NCBI GenBank assembly: GCA_000761475.1
Contig: JQNW01000001.1
Coordinates: 682,001 to 746,000 of the forward strand
Direction: 5' to 3'
Source of the DNA: Chromohalobacter israelensis
Lineage (GTDB): Bacteria > Pseudomonadota > Gammaproteobacteria > Pseudomonadales > Halomonadaceae
Length of the DNA stretch: 64,000 nt
Shown: positions 45,112-53,778 of the stretch, one piece after another
How positions within the stretch are numbered: position 1 is the first letter of the stretch
Layout of the letters: the number at the start of each line of letters is the position of its first letter
Position numbers and translations under genes: made by a program
The notes under the pieces: generated by a model
The model's input: the letters and a program-made list of their open reading frames with translations, nothing else
Told to the model about the DNA's origin: nothing
Database searches by the model: none

Positions 45112-46293
45112 TCACCGCGCGGTCTCGTGATGGTCGACGGCGCCGTACAGACAGCGCCCCGCGACGAACGTGCGCTGAGGCTGCAGGGCCTTGTCGAGCA
45201 GCGTGATGTCGGCATCGCCCCCCACCGCCAGTCGGCCCTTGTCGGCCAGCCCCAGCACGCGCGCGACATTGCCGGCGAGCAGCCCCAGCGCCGTTTCGAG
45301 CGGCAGCACCCGGGCATGAACCAATCGGCGCCAATCCGCGATCAGCGTGGTATTGCGCGCCACCTGCATGCCCACGTAGGCGCCATCGGCATCGAATTCC
45401 GGCAGGCTGCCATTGCAGTCCGAACTCAGGGTGATGCGTGCCGGCGACACGCCACGCGCCAGCAGGCGTGACACCGCATCGAACGCGGAAAGCCCGTCGC
45501 CGGCATCCTCGAACGCGGTGACGTCCACGCTGGCATCGAATGCCAGCGCATACTCCGCCGCCTCCTCGAGCAGCTCGGCACGACGATTGACGTGGGTGGG
45601 GATCACTTGATCCGCCGGAATCTCGGTCTCCGTCAGCAAGCGCCGCAGAGGCTCCAGGCCCCGCTTTCCGTCGCCGAGATGGAAATGACAGATGCCCCGC
45701 TTGCCGGCCAGCATGGCGCCGACGCGCGCGTCGCTCACCAGCCGTTCGAGCTCGTCCTGGCGCGGCTGGCTAGAACGGTGATCCGAAATGGCGATTTCGC
45801 CCACCCCGATGACCTCGGGAATCCAGGCCAGGTCGCGCTGGATATCGCCGGTGAGGGTCGGCGCCGGCACTCGATACGCGCCCGTGTACATGTAGGCGGC
45901 CAGCCCGTCGGCCGCCAGTCCTCGCACCGCGGCCAGCAAGTCGGCCGGCGAGCGGCTGATGCTGTCGGTCCCCAGCACGCCCACCACCGTGCCGATGCCC
46001 ATCGCCACGATGTCGCGGGTGGTGATCGGCGGGCAGCGGGTGCCGCAACCGCCTTCGCCACCGCCCCCGGTGACATGCACGTGCTGATCGATGAAGGCGG
46101 GCACGGCGATCAGGTGGCGCGCGTCCACCACCTGGACCGGCCAGCCCTGGGGAACGGCGAGCCCCTGTCCCAGGGCGACGATCCGTCCGCCCGCCATGAG
46201 AATGTCGGTGGCCGCCAGCCGTTCGGGGGCGAACACCTCAGCCACGCGCAACAAGGTCATGGGCGCGGCCTGACGCGCCTTGCCGGACATCAT
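45112..46293 (-). CDS. iadA: Beta-aspartyl (isoaspartyl) dipeptidase
   Basis: 393-residue amidohydrolase. Zinc ligands are in PAFIDQHVHVTGGGGEGG (HxH), with GEIAISDHRSSQP, CHFHLGDGKRG, IPTHVNR and the final Asp in TLSSDCNGSLPEFD. It splits beta-Asp-X dipeptides. Its ATG at 46293 overlaps the cphA stop, with GGAGATCGCCC ahead, so it is the third gene of a cphB-cphA-iadA operon. Here its substrate is most likely beta-Asp-Arg released by cyanophycinase, giving free aspartate and arginine. Confidence 0.93.
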   Translation of the reverse strand: MMSGKARQAAPMTLLRVAEVFAPERLAATDILMAGGRIVALGQGLAVPQGWPVQVVDARHLIAVPAFIDQHVHVTGGGGEGGCGTRCPPITTRDIVAMGIGTVVGVLGTDSISRSPADLLAAVRGLAADGLAAYMYTGAYRVPAPTLTGDIQRDLAWIPEVIGVGEIAISDHRSSQPRQDELERLVSDARVGAMLAGKRGICHFHLGDGKRGLEPLRRLLTETEIPADQVIPTHVNRRAELLEEAAEYALAFDASVDVTAFEDAGDGLSAFDAVSRLLARGVSPARITLSSDCNGSLPEFDADGAYVGMQVARNTTLIADWRRLVHARVLPLETALGLLAGNVARVLGLADKGRLAVGGDADITLLDKALQPQRTFVAGRCLYGAVDHHETAR

Positions 46294-48929
46294 GGGCGAT
46301 CTCCCGGCGTGTCGTGCGTTGCATGGGACGGCAGGAAGCGGCGGCCACGCAGACGTTCGAGAACCCCCTCGACATCGTCGACCAGCAATACCAGCAGGTC
46401 GCCCTCGTGGGCTTCATCGAGCGCCTTGGCGGCGGCCTGGGACTCCTGCATGATCGTCTCGACCCGGCAGGCGCCGGACACCGACATCGCCCCCTGACGC
46501 AAAAGGTCGACGGTTTCTCCCTCCGGGCGGCCACGCGGCGCGGTCTCGCACAGAAACACCACGTCATGCATGCTGGCGAGTTGCGCCCCCAGGCTGAACA
46601 GATCCTCGTCGCGGCGATTGCCCGGCGCGCTGGCCACGCACAGTCGACGCTGGACCGGAATGCGGCAGACCAGTTCGCTCAAGGCCTCGAGGGCCGGCAC
46701 GTTGTGCCCGTAGTCGATCAGTACCTTCATGCCGCCGGCATCGATCAGGTTGGTGCGCCCGGGATTCTGCCCCGGCGTCGGATGGAAGGTCTGCAGGCCG
46801 CGTTGTATGTCGGCAATGCCCAGCCCCAGGGCATGCGCCGCCGCGCTGGCAGCGAGGGCATTGGCGACGTTGAAGCTGGCCAGTCCCTCGAAGGTGATGG
46901 GCGCGTTGGCCACGGGAATGATCTCGGCTTCGACGTGGCCTTGGCGCATCACGATATGGTCGCGGTGCACGGTGAAGGCGACTCCGTGGTCGCGCACGTG
47001 CGCCCGCACGGTCGGCGACTCCGGGTCCAGGGTGAAGAAGATGACATCGCCCCGCGCCCATTCCCGGCTCGCCAGCACGCGCGGATCGTCGGCGTTGAGC
47101 ACGGCCGTGCCCGACTCGCCGACGGCATCGATCACCACGCTCTTGCAGCGTGCCAGCTCATCGAGGGTATGAATGTCGCTCTCCCCCAGATGGTCGCTGG
47201 CGATATTCAGCAGCACGCCGACATGACATTCATCGAAGCCCAGGCCGCGACGCATGATCCCGCCACGCGCCACTTCGAGCACGGCGTACTCGACGGTGGG
47301 CTCGCGCAGGACGATCGACGCCGCCTGGGGCCCGCTGTAATCCCCGCGCAGGATGACATGGTTGTCGATCTCGATGGCGCCCGTGCAGGCCATGCCCACG
47401 CTGCGCCCCGCCTGGCGCAGCAAGTGCGAGATCAGGCGCACCGTGGTGGTCTTGCCGTTGGTGCCGGTGACCGCCACGATGGGAATGCGCCCGTCGTCCT
47501 CGCTGTCCGGGAACAGCATGTCGACCACGTGCGCCCCGACATCACGACCGGTGCCATGGGTCGGCGAGAGGTGCATGCGAAAGCCCGGCCCGGCGTTGAC
47601 TTCGACCACCGCGGCCGACTGCTCCTCCAGCGGACGCGTCAACGTCTCGGCGAGCAGATCGATGCCGATGATATCGAGCCCCACCAGGCGCGAGATGCGC
47701 TCCGCCATGTACGTCACCTCGGGGTGGACATCCTCGGTGACATCCGTCGCCGTTCCCCCGGTGCTCAGGTTCGCCGTGGGCTTGAGGTAGACGACCGCCT
47801 CGTCGTCGATGATGCTGTCCAGCGTCAGGTTCTGCTGCGCCAGCAGCCGGTGCGTCTGTTCGTCGACATGGATCTGCGTCAGCAGGTTTTCGTGACCGAC
47901 GCCGCGCCGTGGATCGCGGTTCTCGGCATCGATCAACGCCTGCAGCGTGGACCGACCGTTGCCGATCACATGGGCCGGACGCCGCCGGGCCGCGGCCACC
48001 AGCTTGCCGTCGATCACCAAAAGGCGATGATCCTCGCCGCGGACATACCGCTCCACGATGACCGCCTCGTTGTGCCTGACGGCCGCCGCGAAGGCATTGG
48101 CCAGGGCCGCCTCGTCCTCGACATCCGTGCTGACGCCGCGCCCGTGATTGCCGATCAAGGGTTTGACGACGACCGGATAGCCGACCTCTCTCGCCGTCTC
48201 GCGCGCCTCGTCGAGCGAATGGCACACGTAACCACGCGGCACGGGAATGCCCGCCTCCTCTAGGATCCGCTTGGTCCAGTCCTTGTCGTGGGCGATGCCA
48301 TGTCCAATCAGGTTGGTGCGACAGGTCACCGTCGCCTGGAAGCGTTGCTGGCGATGTCCGTGCCCGAGCTGTCCATAGCTGCTTTCCGCGTCGAGGCGCA
48401 TGAAGGGAATGCCCCGACGCTGCGCGGCCGCCACGATCGAGGCCGTCGAAGGCCCCAGCACGTGCGCGTCGCGTACATCCTTGAGCCGCGTGACGATAGC
48501 CTCGATATCGATGTCGTCATCGGCGAACAGTCGCGTGACGAGCTCGACGGCCTCGACGCCCGCCGCAAGCCCGCAGGCCTCGTCGCGATAGCGGTAGACG
48601 ACGTTGTAGATGCCCGGCTCGTAGGAGTCGACCGTCTTGCCATACCCGACCGAGAAACCGATCAGGTTCTGCAGTTCGATCGCCACGTGCTCGACGACAT
48701 GGCCGGCCCAGGTGCCGCGCGCGAGGCGTTCCAGAAAACCGCCGGGGCGCCCCACCGAACAACGATGCTCCTGCAGCGTCGGCAAGAGCCCGGTCAAGCG
48801 CTCGACGATGCCGGGCACTTGATCGCTCGGTCGCGTTTCCAGCGCCTCGATGTCCAGGCGCATGAAGATCGCCTGATAACGACTGTAATAGTTCGGTCCT
48901 CGCAACGCGCGATGCTCGAGAATCTTCAT
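46290..48929 (-). CDS. cphA: Cyanophycin synthetase
   Basis: 879-residue enzyme that builds the Asp-Arg polymer cyanophycin with ATP. An N-terminal domain (about 1-160) is followed by an ATP-grasp domain (VGYPVVVKPLIGNHGRGVSTDV and AAVVEVNAGPGFRMH). The C-terminal Mur-ligase-like domain starts near residue 490 with VAVTGTNGKTTTVRLI. Length matches CphA1 enzymes (about 870-900). The ATG at 48929 overlaps the cphB stop. The polymer stores nitrogen, which fits the neighbouring nitrate-assimilation genes. Confidence 0.96.
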   Translation of the reverse strand: MKILEHRALRGPNYYSRYQAIFMRLDIEALETRPSDQVPGIVERLTGLLPTLQEHRCSVGRPGGFLERLARGTWAGHVVEHVAIELQNLIGFSVGYGKTVDSYEPGIYNVVYRYRDEACGLAAGVEAVELVTRLFADDDIDIEAIVTRLKDVRDAHVLGPSTASIVAAAQRRGIPFMRLDAESSYGQLGHGHRQQRFQATVTCRTNLIGHGIAHDKDWTKRILEEAGIPVPRGYVCHSLDEARETAREVGYPVVVKPLIGNHGRGVSTDVEDEAALANAFAAAVRHNEAVIVERYVRGEDHRLLVIDGKLVAAARRRPAHVIGNGRSTLQALIDAENRDPRRGVGHENLLTQIHVDEQTHRLLAQQNLTLDSIIDDEAVVYLKPTANLSTGGTATDVTEDVHPEVTYMAERISRLVGLDIIGIDLLAETLTRPLEEQSAAVVEVNAGPGFRMHLSPTHGTGRDVGAHVVDMLFPDSEDDGRIPIVAVTGTNGKTTTVRLISHLLRQAGRSVGMACTGAIEIDNHVILRGDYSGPQAASIVLREPTVEYAVLEVARGGIMRRGLGFDECHVGVLLNIASDHLGESDIHTLDELARCKSVVIDAVGESGTAVLNADDPRVLASREWARGDVIFFTLDPESPTVRAHVRDHGVAFTVHRDHIVMRQGHVEAEIIPVANAPITFEGLASFNVANALAASAAAHALGLGIADIQRGLQTFHPTPGQNPGRTNLIDAGGMKVLIDYGHNVPALEALSELVCRIPVQRRLCVASAPGNRRDEDLFSLGAQLASMHDVVFLCETAPRGRPEGETVDLLRQGAMSVSGACRVETIMQESQAAAKALDEAHEGDLLVLLVDDVEGVLERLRGRRFLPSHATHDTPGDRP

Positions 48930-49780
48930 TCTTGGCGTCTCCCTGCCAATGCCGCTTCGAGTTCCTCGGCCACCAGATAGCGCCGTGCATCGACGTCATA
49001 GCCGTGACCACTGACCATTGCGTGCAGGATCATGTTCTCGACGGCGACGGGCGCGCCCATCTCCAGTTCCGCGATGTTTGAGCTCGCCAGATCCCGGCTG
49101 TCGATGATGATCACATGCCCTGGCCCGATGGTTTCGAGAATGCGGCCGGGGTGAATGATGACGGCGGCGTCCTCGCCCAGGCCGACACCTAATTGCTCGG
49201 GGTTGCTGGCCCCTACTTCCATGAGACGCGTGAAGCGACCACGCTCGAGAAAATGACTGTCGATGACCATGCCGCGAACGAAGCCGAGCCCGAAGGTCAT
49301 GTTCACCGCGCCCTTGCGCAGGGCATCCGCCGCCGCACCGTTGTAGATCATGGTGCTGGGCATCGCCGCCGCCCCCGCGCTGGTGCCCGCCACCACGGCC
49401 CCCTCCCGCAGGCGTTCACGAACCGCACGCAGCGTGTCAGAGCCCCCCAGTACCGTGGTCAGGCGCAGCTGATCGCCACCGGTGAAGAAGATCACCCCGC
49501 TACGCTGGATCCGAAGCACATTGTCGGTATCGGCGGCTTGCTGACGGTCCTGGATGTCCAGTGCATGGACCTGGCTGGCCCCCAGGCGCTTGAAGGCGGC
49601 TTCGTAGCTGGGCAGGAGTTGTTCGGGGATGCTGCTCGCCGTCGCGATGACGGCGACTTCATCATTTCCCTGCGGGGCGAGCGCGAAAACGCGTCGTAGG
49701 ATGGCGAGTTCGGACGTCTTGTCCTCGGCACCGCCAATGGCCACGATATGGCCGCATACGGTAGGGGTTCGTGATGCCAT
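48926..49780 (-). CDS. cphB: Cyanophycinase
   Basis: 284-residue S51-type serine exopeptidase that releases beta-Asp-Arg from cyanophycin. The nucleophile serine is in VVAGTSAGAAAMP. GHIVAIGGAEDK at the start, IFFTGGDQLRL, GLGFVRGMVIDSHFLERGRFTRL and GVGLGEDAAVI are standard blocks. No signal peptide, so it works on the cytoplasmic polymer. Start ATG after GAGAGGAAC. First gene of the cphB-cphA-iadA unit; a GC-rich hairpin lies just before the ribosome site. Confidence 0.95.
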   Translation of the reverse strand: MASRTPTVCGHIVAIGGAEDKTSELAILRRVFALAPQGNDEVAVIATASSIPEQLLPSYEAAFKRLGASQVHALDIQDRQQAADTDNVLRIQRSGVIFFTGGDQLRLTTVLGGSDTLRAVRERLREGAVVAGTSAGAAAMPSTMIYNGAAADALRKGAVNMTFGLGFVRGMVIDSHFLERGRFTRLMEVGASNPEQLGVGLGEDAAVIIHPGRILETIGPGHVIIIDSRDLASSNIAELEMGAPVAVENMILHAMVSGHGYDVDARRYLVAEELEAALAGRRQE

Positions 49781-49788
49781 GTTCCTCT

Positions 49789-49803
49789 CGCCGCCTAGCG
49801 GCG
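49789..49803 (-). promoter_or_regulatory. Hairpin overlapping the cphB ribosome-site region
   Basis: CGCCGC-CTA-GCGGCG, a perfect 6-bp stem ending 9 bases before the cphB ATG. On the minus strand it runs directly into GAGAGGAAC. Read rightward it is followed by CTTTTTAA and looks like a short terminator. The remainder of the 352-base gap to 50132 is AT-richer and shows no other feature I can name. Confidence 0.4.
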
Positions 49804-50132
49804 CTTTTTAAGGAAATGCTGAACCATAGCCTCGTTCAACAGGTAATATCTGTACCGTCTGACAATCAAGTTCGATGCCTCACTTATAACAGCCCTACTC
49901 CCTCCCCGCCAGATTAATGGCAACCTCATGTCCCAGATCATTTTCTCTCACGGAATCATGAGATTTCCGGTTTCGCGCATATTGTTGCTGCACACCAGCA
50001 ATAACCCGCTATTCTTCAATCATCGGCACCTCACGCGCCCCACTAGACCAGCCTTACTAGAGCAGCACCACGAGCTATTCATGGCCCAGGTGGCAAGGAA
50101 GATAGCGGCCGAGTATGCGCCAGGAGGCGATT

Positions 50133-51434
50133 ATGAGCGATCGAAACGTGTTCGTTGTCGGGTTGGATTCACTCAATAAAGAACGCTTGGAGCATCTACG
50201 CGGTGCCCAGAACTATCGATTCCATGGCGTGATCGAGCCCGCGGAGGTCTATGACACGGAAATATTTCCCATCGAGGACATGCTAGCCCGGGCCGAGGCG
50301 CAACTGAGCGCCTTCGGCGAGCCGATCGACGCCATCGTCGGTTACATGGACTTTCCCGTCTCGACCATGCTTCCGCTGCTCTGCAAGCGCTTCGGCACGC
50401 GCTCCACGAGCCTCGAGAGCCTGCTCAAGTGCGAGCACAAATACTGGAGCCGACTCGTCCAGCGCGAGGTCATCGGCGATTACATTCCCCGCTTCACCGC
50501 CTTCGATCCCTTCGATCCCCAGGCGCTTCATCACATAGGCGAAGAGGGGCTTTACTTTCCGTTTTTCGTCAAGCCCATCAAGTCGTCGGGATCTCGACTT
50601 GGCTTTCGCATCGAGAGTCCCGAAGACTTCGAGCATGCCGTGTCACGATTACAGGAGGACATCGGTACGATCTCCGAACCCTTCAATTTCGTTATGGAAC
50701 ACGCCAACCTTCCCGATGAAGTGCGCGCCATCGATGGCGGTCACTGCATGGCGGAAGAGATCATCGGTGGCTGGCAGTGCACGGTGGAAGGCTATGTTTT
50801 TCAGGGAGAAGTCGTACCCTACGGCATCGTCGACTCGATTCGTTATCCGCAGGTGCTAAGCTTTTTTCATTATCGATACCCCTCGCGACTTCCCGATCAT
50901 ATTCAGGAAAAGATGCGAGAATTGACACGTCTTGTCATGGCCCATATCGGCTATGACGATGCTGCCTCCAATATCGAATATTTCTGGGACGAAGTTCAGG
51001 ACCGTATCTGGCTGCTGGAGATCAATACCCGCATCGCACAGTCCCATTGCGATCTTTTCGAGAAGGTCGACGGGATCAGCCACCAGCAGGTGACGGTGGA
51101 CCTGGCCCTGGGCAACCTGCCCGACATGCCCTATCGCCAGGGAGCCTTCAAGGTGGCGGCGAAATTCTTCTATCGCGTGTTCTTCGTCGACGCCACCGTC
51201 ACTCGCGTCCCCAGCGTGGAAGAGATCGACGCCCTGCAGCAGGCCTTTTCCGGCACCGTGATCGCCCTGCAGATCGACGTCGGCATGCGCTTGTCCTCTC
51301 TCCCCGAGCAGGATAGCTACAGCTTCGCCCTGGCGTATGTCTGGATGGGCGCGGACGACGACGCCTCGCTGGAAGCCAACTACGCACGGCTCGCCGAGCA
51401 ACTGCATTTCGAGTTCGAAGACATCGTGGGCTAG
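50133..51434 (+). CDS. ATP-grasp ligase of unknown substrate beside the cyanophycin operon
   Basis: 433-residue ATP-grasp protein. The start MSDRNVFVVGLDSLNKERLEHLRGA is a preATP-grasp Rossmann-like region. FPFFVKPIKSSGSRLGFRIES (about 140-160) is the ATP-binding loop and IWLLEINTRIAQSHCDLFEKVDG (about 290-312) the metal-binding end. It is closest in look to carnosine synthase/biotin-carboxylase-like amino-acid ligases, which join a carboxylate to an amine through an acyl phosphate. The ATG at 50133 follows CCAGGAGGCGATT; an upstream extension to 50115 is not used. It is divergent from cphB and followed after 74 bases by a CocE-type hydrolase. The substrate is unknown; a peptide or Asp/Arg-related product is only an inference from position. 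Confidence 0.82.
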   Translation: MSDRNVFVVGLDSLNKERLEHLRGAQNYRFHGVIEPAEVYDTEIFPIEDMLARAEAQLSAFGEPIDAIVGYMDFPVSTMLPLLCKRFGTRSTSLESLLKCEHKYWSRLVQREVIGDYIPRFTAFDPFDPQALHHIGEEGLYFPFFVKPIKSSGSRLGFRIESPEDFEHAVSRLQEDIGTISEPFNFVMEHANLPDEVRAIDGGHCMAEEIIGGWQCTVEGYVFQGEVVPYGIVDSIRYPQVLSFFHYRYPSRLPDHIQEKMRELTRLVMAHIGYDDAASNIEYFWDEVQDRIWLLEINTRIAQSHCDLFEKVDGISHQQVTVDLALGNLPDMPYRQGAFKVAAKFFYRVFFVDATVTRVPSVEEIDALQQAFSGTVIALQIDVGMRLSSLPEQDSYSFALAYVWMGADDDASLEANYARLAEQLHFEFEDIVG

Positions 51435-51508
51435 GCCCGCCCGGCTTCCGACGACGTCGGGCCACGGGCGGCCGCTCCAATTCGTGACACGCCAGGGAGT
51501 ACCGTTTC

Positions 51509-53542
51509 ATGCGCATCGTCAGCCATTTTCCCCGCCAGATTCACGAGGAGGAGGACTGGATCACGCTGGCCGGCGGCTGTCGGCTGGCGGTGCGCATCTG
51601 GCGCCCGGTGGACGCCGAGCGCGACCCTGTGCCGGCCATTCTCGAATACCTGCCGTATCGCAAGCGCGATCTGACGGCCATGCGCGATGCCCAGTCGCAT
51701 GCCTACTGGGCCGGCCACGGCTATGCCGGCATCCGCGTCGACATGCGAGGCAGCGGCGAATCGGATGGGGTGTTGCGTGACGAATACCTGCAGCAGGAGC
51801 TCGACGATGGCGTCGAGATTCTCCAGTGGCTGGGCCGGCAGCCCTGGTGCACCGGGGATGTCGGCATGATCGGCATCTCCTGGGGCGGGTTCAACGGCTT
51901 GCAGATCGCGGCGCTGCAGCCCCCCGAGCTCAAGGCCGTCATCACGCTGTGTTCGACCGACGACCGTTACGCCGACGACGTTCATCACATGGGCGGCTGT
52001 CTGCTCGGCGACAACCTCTCGTGGGCCTCGACCATGTTCGATGCCAATGCCTGTCCGCCGGACCCGTTGCTCGTCGGCGACCGCTGGCGCGACATGTGGC
52101 AGGAACGCCTCGAGGACAGCGGCCTGTGGCTGGCCAAGTGGCTGCAGCATCAGCGCCGCGATGCCTACTGGAAGCACGGCTCGGTCTGCGAGGACTTCTC
52201 GCGCATCCGCTGCCCCGTGTACGCCGTCAGCGGCTGGGCCGACGGCTATTGCAACGCCGTGTTCCGCTTGCTGGCGGGGCTCGACGTGCCGCGCAAGGGG
52301 CTGGTCGGTCCCTGGGCGCACAAGTATCCTCATCTCGGCGTGCCCGGGCCTGCCATCGGGTTCCTTCAGGAATCGCTGCGCTGGTGGGATCACTGGCTGA
52401 AGGGCAAGGCGACCGGGATCATGGACGAGCCCATGCTGCGCGTCTGGATGCAGGAATCGGTCCCGCCGTCGGCGCGTTACGAGGCGCGTCCGGGCCGCTG
52501 GGTATCGGAACCCTGCTGGCCGTCGCCACGCATCGACACCCGCCCCTTCCGACTGACCAGCGGCTACGGCCTTCTTCCGGAGTCCCAGGAAGACGCGGCG
52601 CCCGACGAGACCCCGCTGTCGGTGCGCTCGCCGCTCTCGGTGGGGCTTTACGCCGGCAAGTGGTGCTCGTACAACGCGCCCCCGGACCTGCCGCACGATC
52701 AGCGCGACGAGGACGGTGGCGCCCTGGTCTTCCAGACCGCACGGCTCGACCGGGACATCGAGATCTGCGGCCAGCCCGTCGTCGAACTGGAGCTCGAAGC
52801 CGATCAGCCGGTAGCGATGGTGGCACTGCGTCTCAGCGATATCGCCGAGGACGACAAGGCGACGCGCATCTCCTACGGCCTGCTCAACCTGACCCACCGC
52901 GACAGCGACGAGCATCCGCAGCCCCTCGAGCCTGGCAAACGCTACCGCGTGCGCGTCCTGCTCAAGCACATCGCCCAGCAATTCCCCGCGGGCAACGCCA
53001 TTCGGCTGTCGATCTCGACCAGCTACTGGCCGCTCGCCTGGCCCGCGCCGGTCCCCGTCAAGCTGACGCTATACCCTGCCGGCAGCCGACTGCTCCTGCC
53101 CTGCCGGCCGCCGCAGCCCCGCGAGGAAGCCGACCTGCCCGCCTTCGGCGATCCCGAAGGCGCCCCACCGCTCGCCGTGACCCGCATACAGCCCAATCAG
53201 GAAACGTGGCGGGTGATACGCGATCTCGCCAACGACCAGACCATGCTCGAGGTCATCAACGACGAGGGCGTCATACGTCTCGACGACATCGACCTCGAAC
53301 TCTCGGTACACGTCATCGAACGCTACACCTATGCCTACGGCAACTATGACAGCCTGAGCGGTTGGACGCAGTGGGAGCGACGCTTCCGGCGCGGTGACTG
53401 GGAGGTGCGCAGCGTGACCCGCACCTTGATGACCTCCAGCGCGGAAAGCTTTCGCCTGCGCGCCACGCTGGACGCCTACGAGAACGACAGCCGCGTGTTC
53501 GCCAAGAGCTGGGACGAGGACATCCCCCGCGACCTGGTCTAG
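51509..53542 (+). CDS. CocE/NonD family hydrolase (X-Pro dipeptidyl-peptidase-like)
   Basis: 677-residue alpha/beta hydrolase. The nucleophile serine is in MIGISWGGFNGLQIA (about 130). RVDMRGSGESDG is the oxyanion-side block. The acid and histidine probably lie in SGWADGYCNAVF and GPWAHKYPHLG. From about residue 350 comes the jelly-roll C-terminal domain of CocE/S15 proteins. No signal peptide. Members cut esters, amides or Xaa-Pro peptides. Start ATG after CAGGGAGTACCGTTTC. The close coupling to an ATP-grasp ligase suggests that the pair makes and breaks one kind of bond, but this is not proven. Confidence 0.87.
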   Translation: MRIVSHFPRQIHEEEDWITLAGGCRLAVRIWRPVDAERDPVPAILEYLPYRKRDLTAMRDAQSHAYWAGHGYAGIRVDMRGSGESDGVLRDEYLQQELDDGVEILQWLGRQPWCTGDVGMIGISWGGFNGLQIAALQPPELKAVITLCSTDDRYADDVHHMGGCLLGDNLSWASTMFDANACPPDPLLVGDRWRDMWQERLEDSGLWLAKWLQHQRRDAYWKHGSVCEDFSRIRCPVYAVSGWADGYCNAVFRLLAGLDVPRKGLVGPWAHKYPHLGVPGPAIGFLQESLRWWDHWLKGKATGIMDEPMLRVWMQESVPPSARYEARPGRWVSEPCWPSPRIDTRPFRLTSGYGLLPESQEDAAPDETPLSVRSPLSVGLYAGKWCSYNAPPDLPHDQRDEDGGALVFQTARLDRDIEICGQPVVELELEADQPVAMVALRLSDIAEDDKATRISYGLLNLTHRDSDEHPQPLEPGKRYRVRVLLKHIAQQFPAGNAIRLSISTSYWPLAWPAPVPVKLTLYPAGSRLLLPCRPPQPREEADLPAFGDPEGAPPLAVTRIQPNQETWRVIRDLANDQTMLEVINDEGVIRLDDIDLELSVHVIERYTYAYGNYDSLSGWTQWERRFRRGDWEVRSVTRTLMTSSAESFRLRATLDAYENDSRVFAKSWDEDIPRDLV

Positions 53543-53778
53543 CCATGGCGATGACATCGGCCGGCGATGGACGAATGAGACGTCCATTGCCTGCCTGCAT
53601 TGCATTTTCGTGTCGCTGGGCCATGCTGAAGATAACCATACCGACAGGAGGAGAGCCCGACACCATCTCGACCGGACCGTTTCGCAGGCGACGCTGCCAG
53701 GGTGAGTCGAGTGCCATGCAGGCGCAACATCATTCTGTCAGGGTCGGAGAAGCCGTTAACCAAGGAGTGCTTCCCCCG

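Noticed and set aside
46314-48263. 649-codon open frame on the plus strand opposite cphA
   Set aside because: Shadow of the cyanophycin synthetase gene caused by high third-position GC. No ribosome site and no family resemblance.
49928-50179. 83-codon frame between cphB and the ATP-grasp gene
   Set aside because: Overlaps the well-supported ATP-grasp start, has a poor ribosome site and resembles nothing known.
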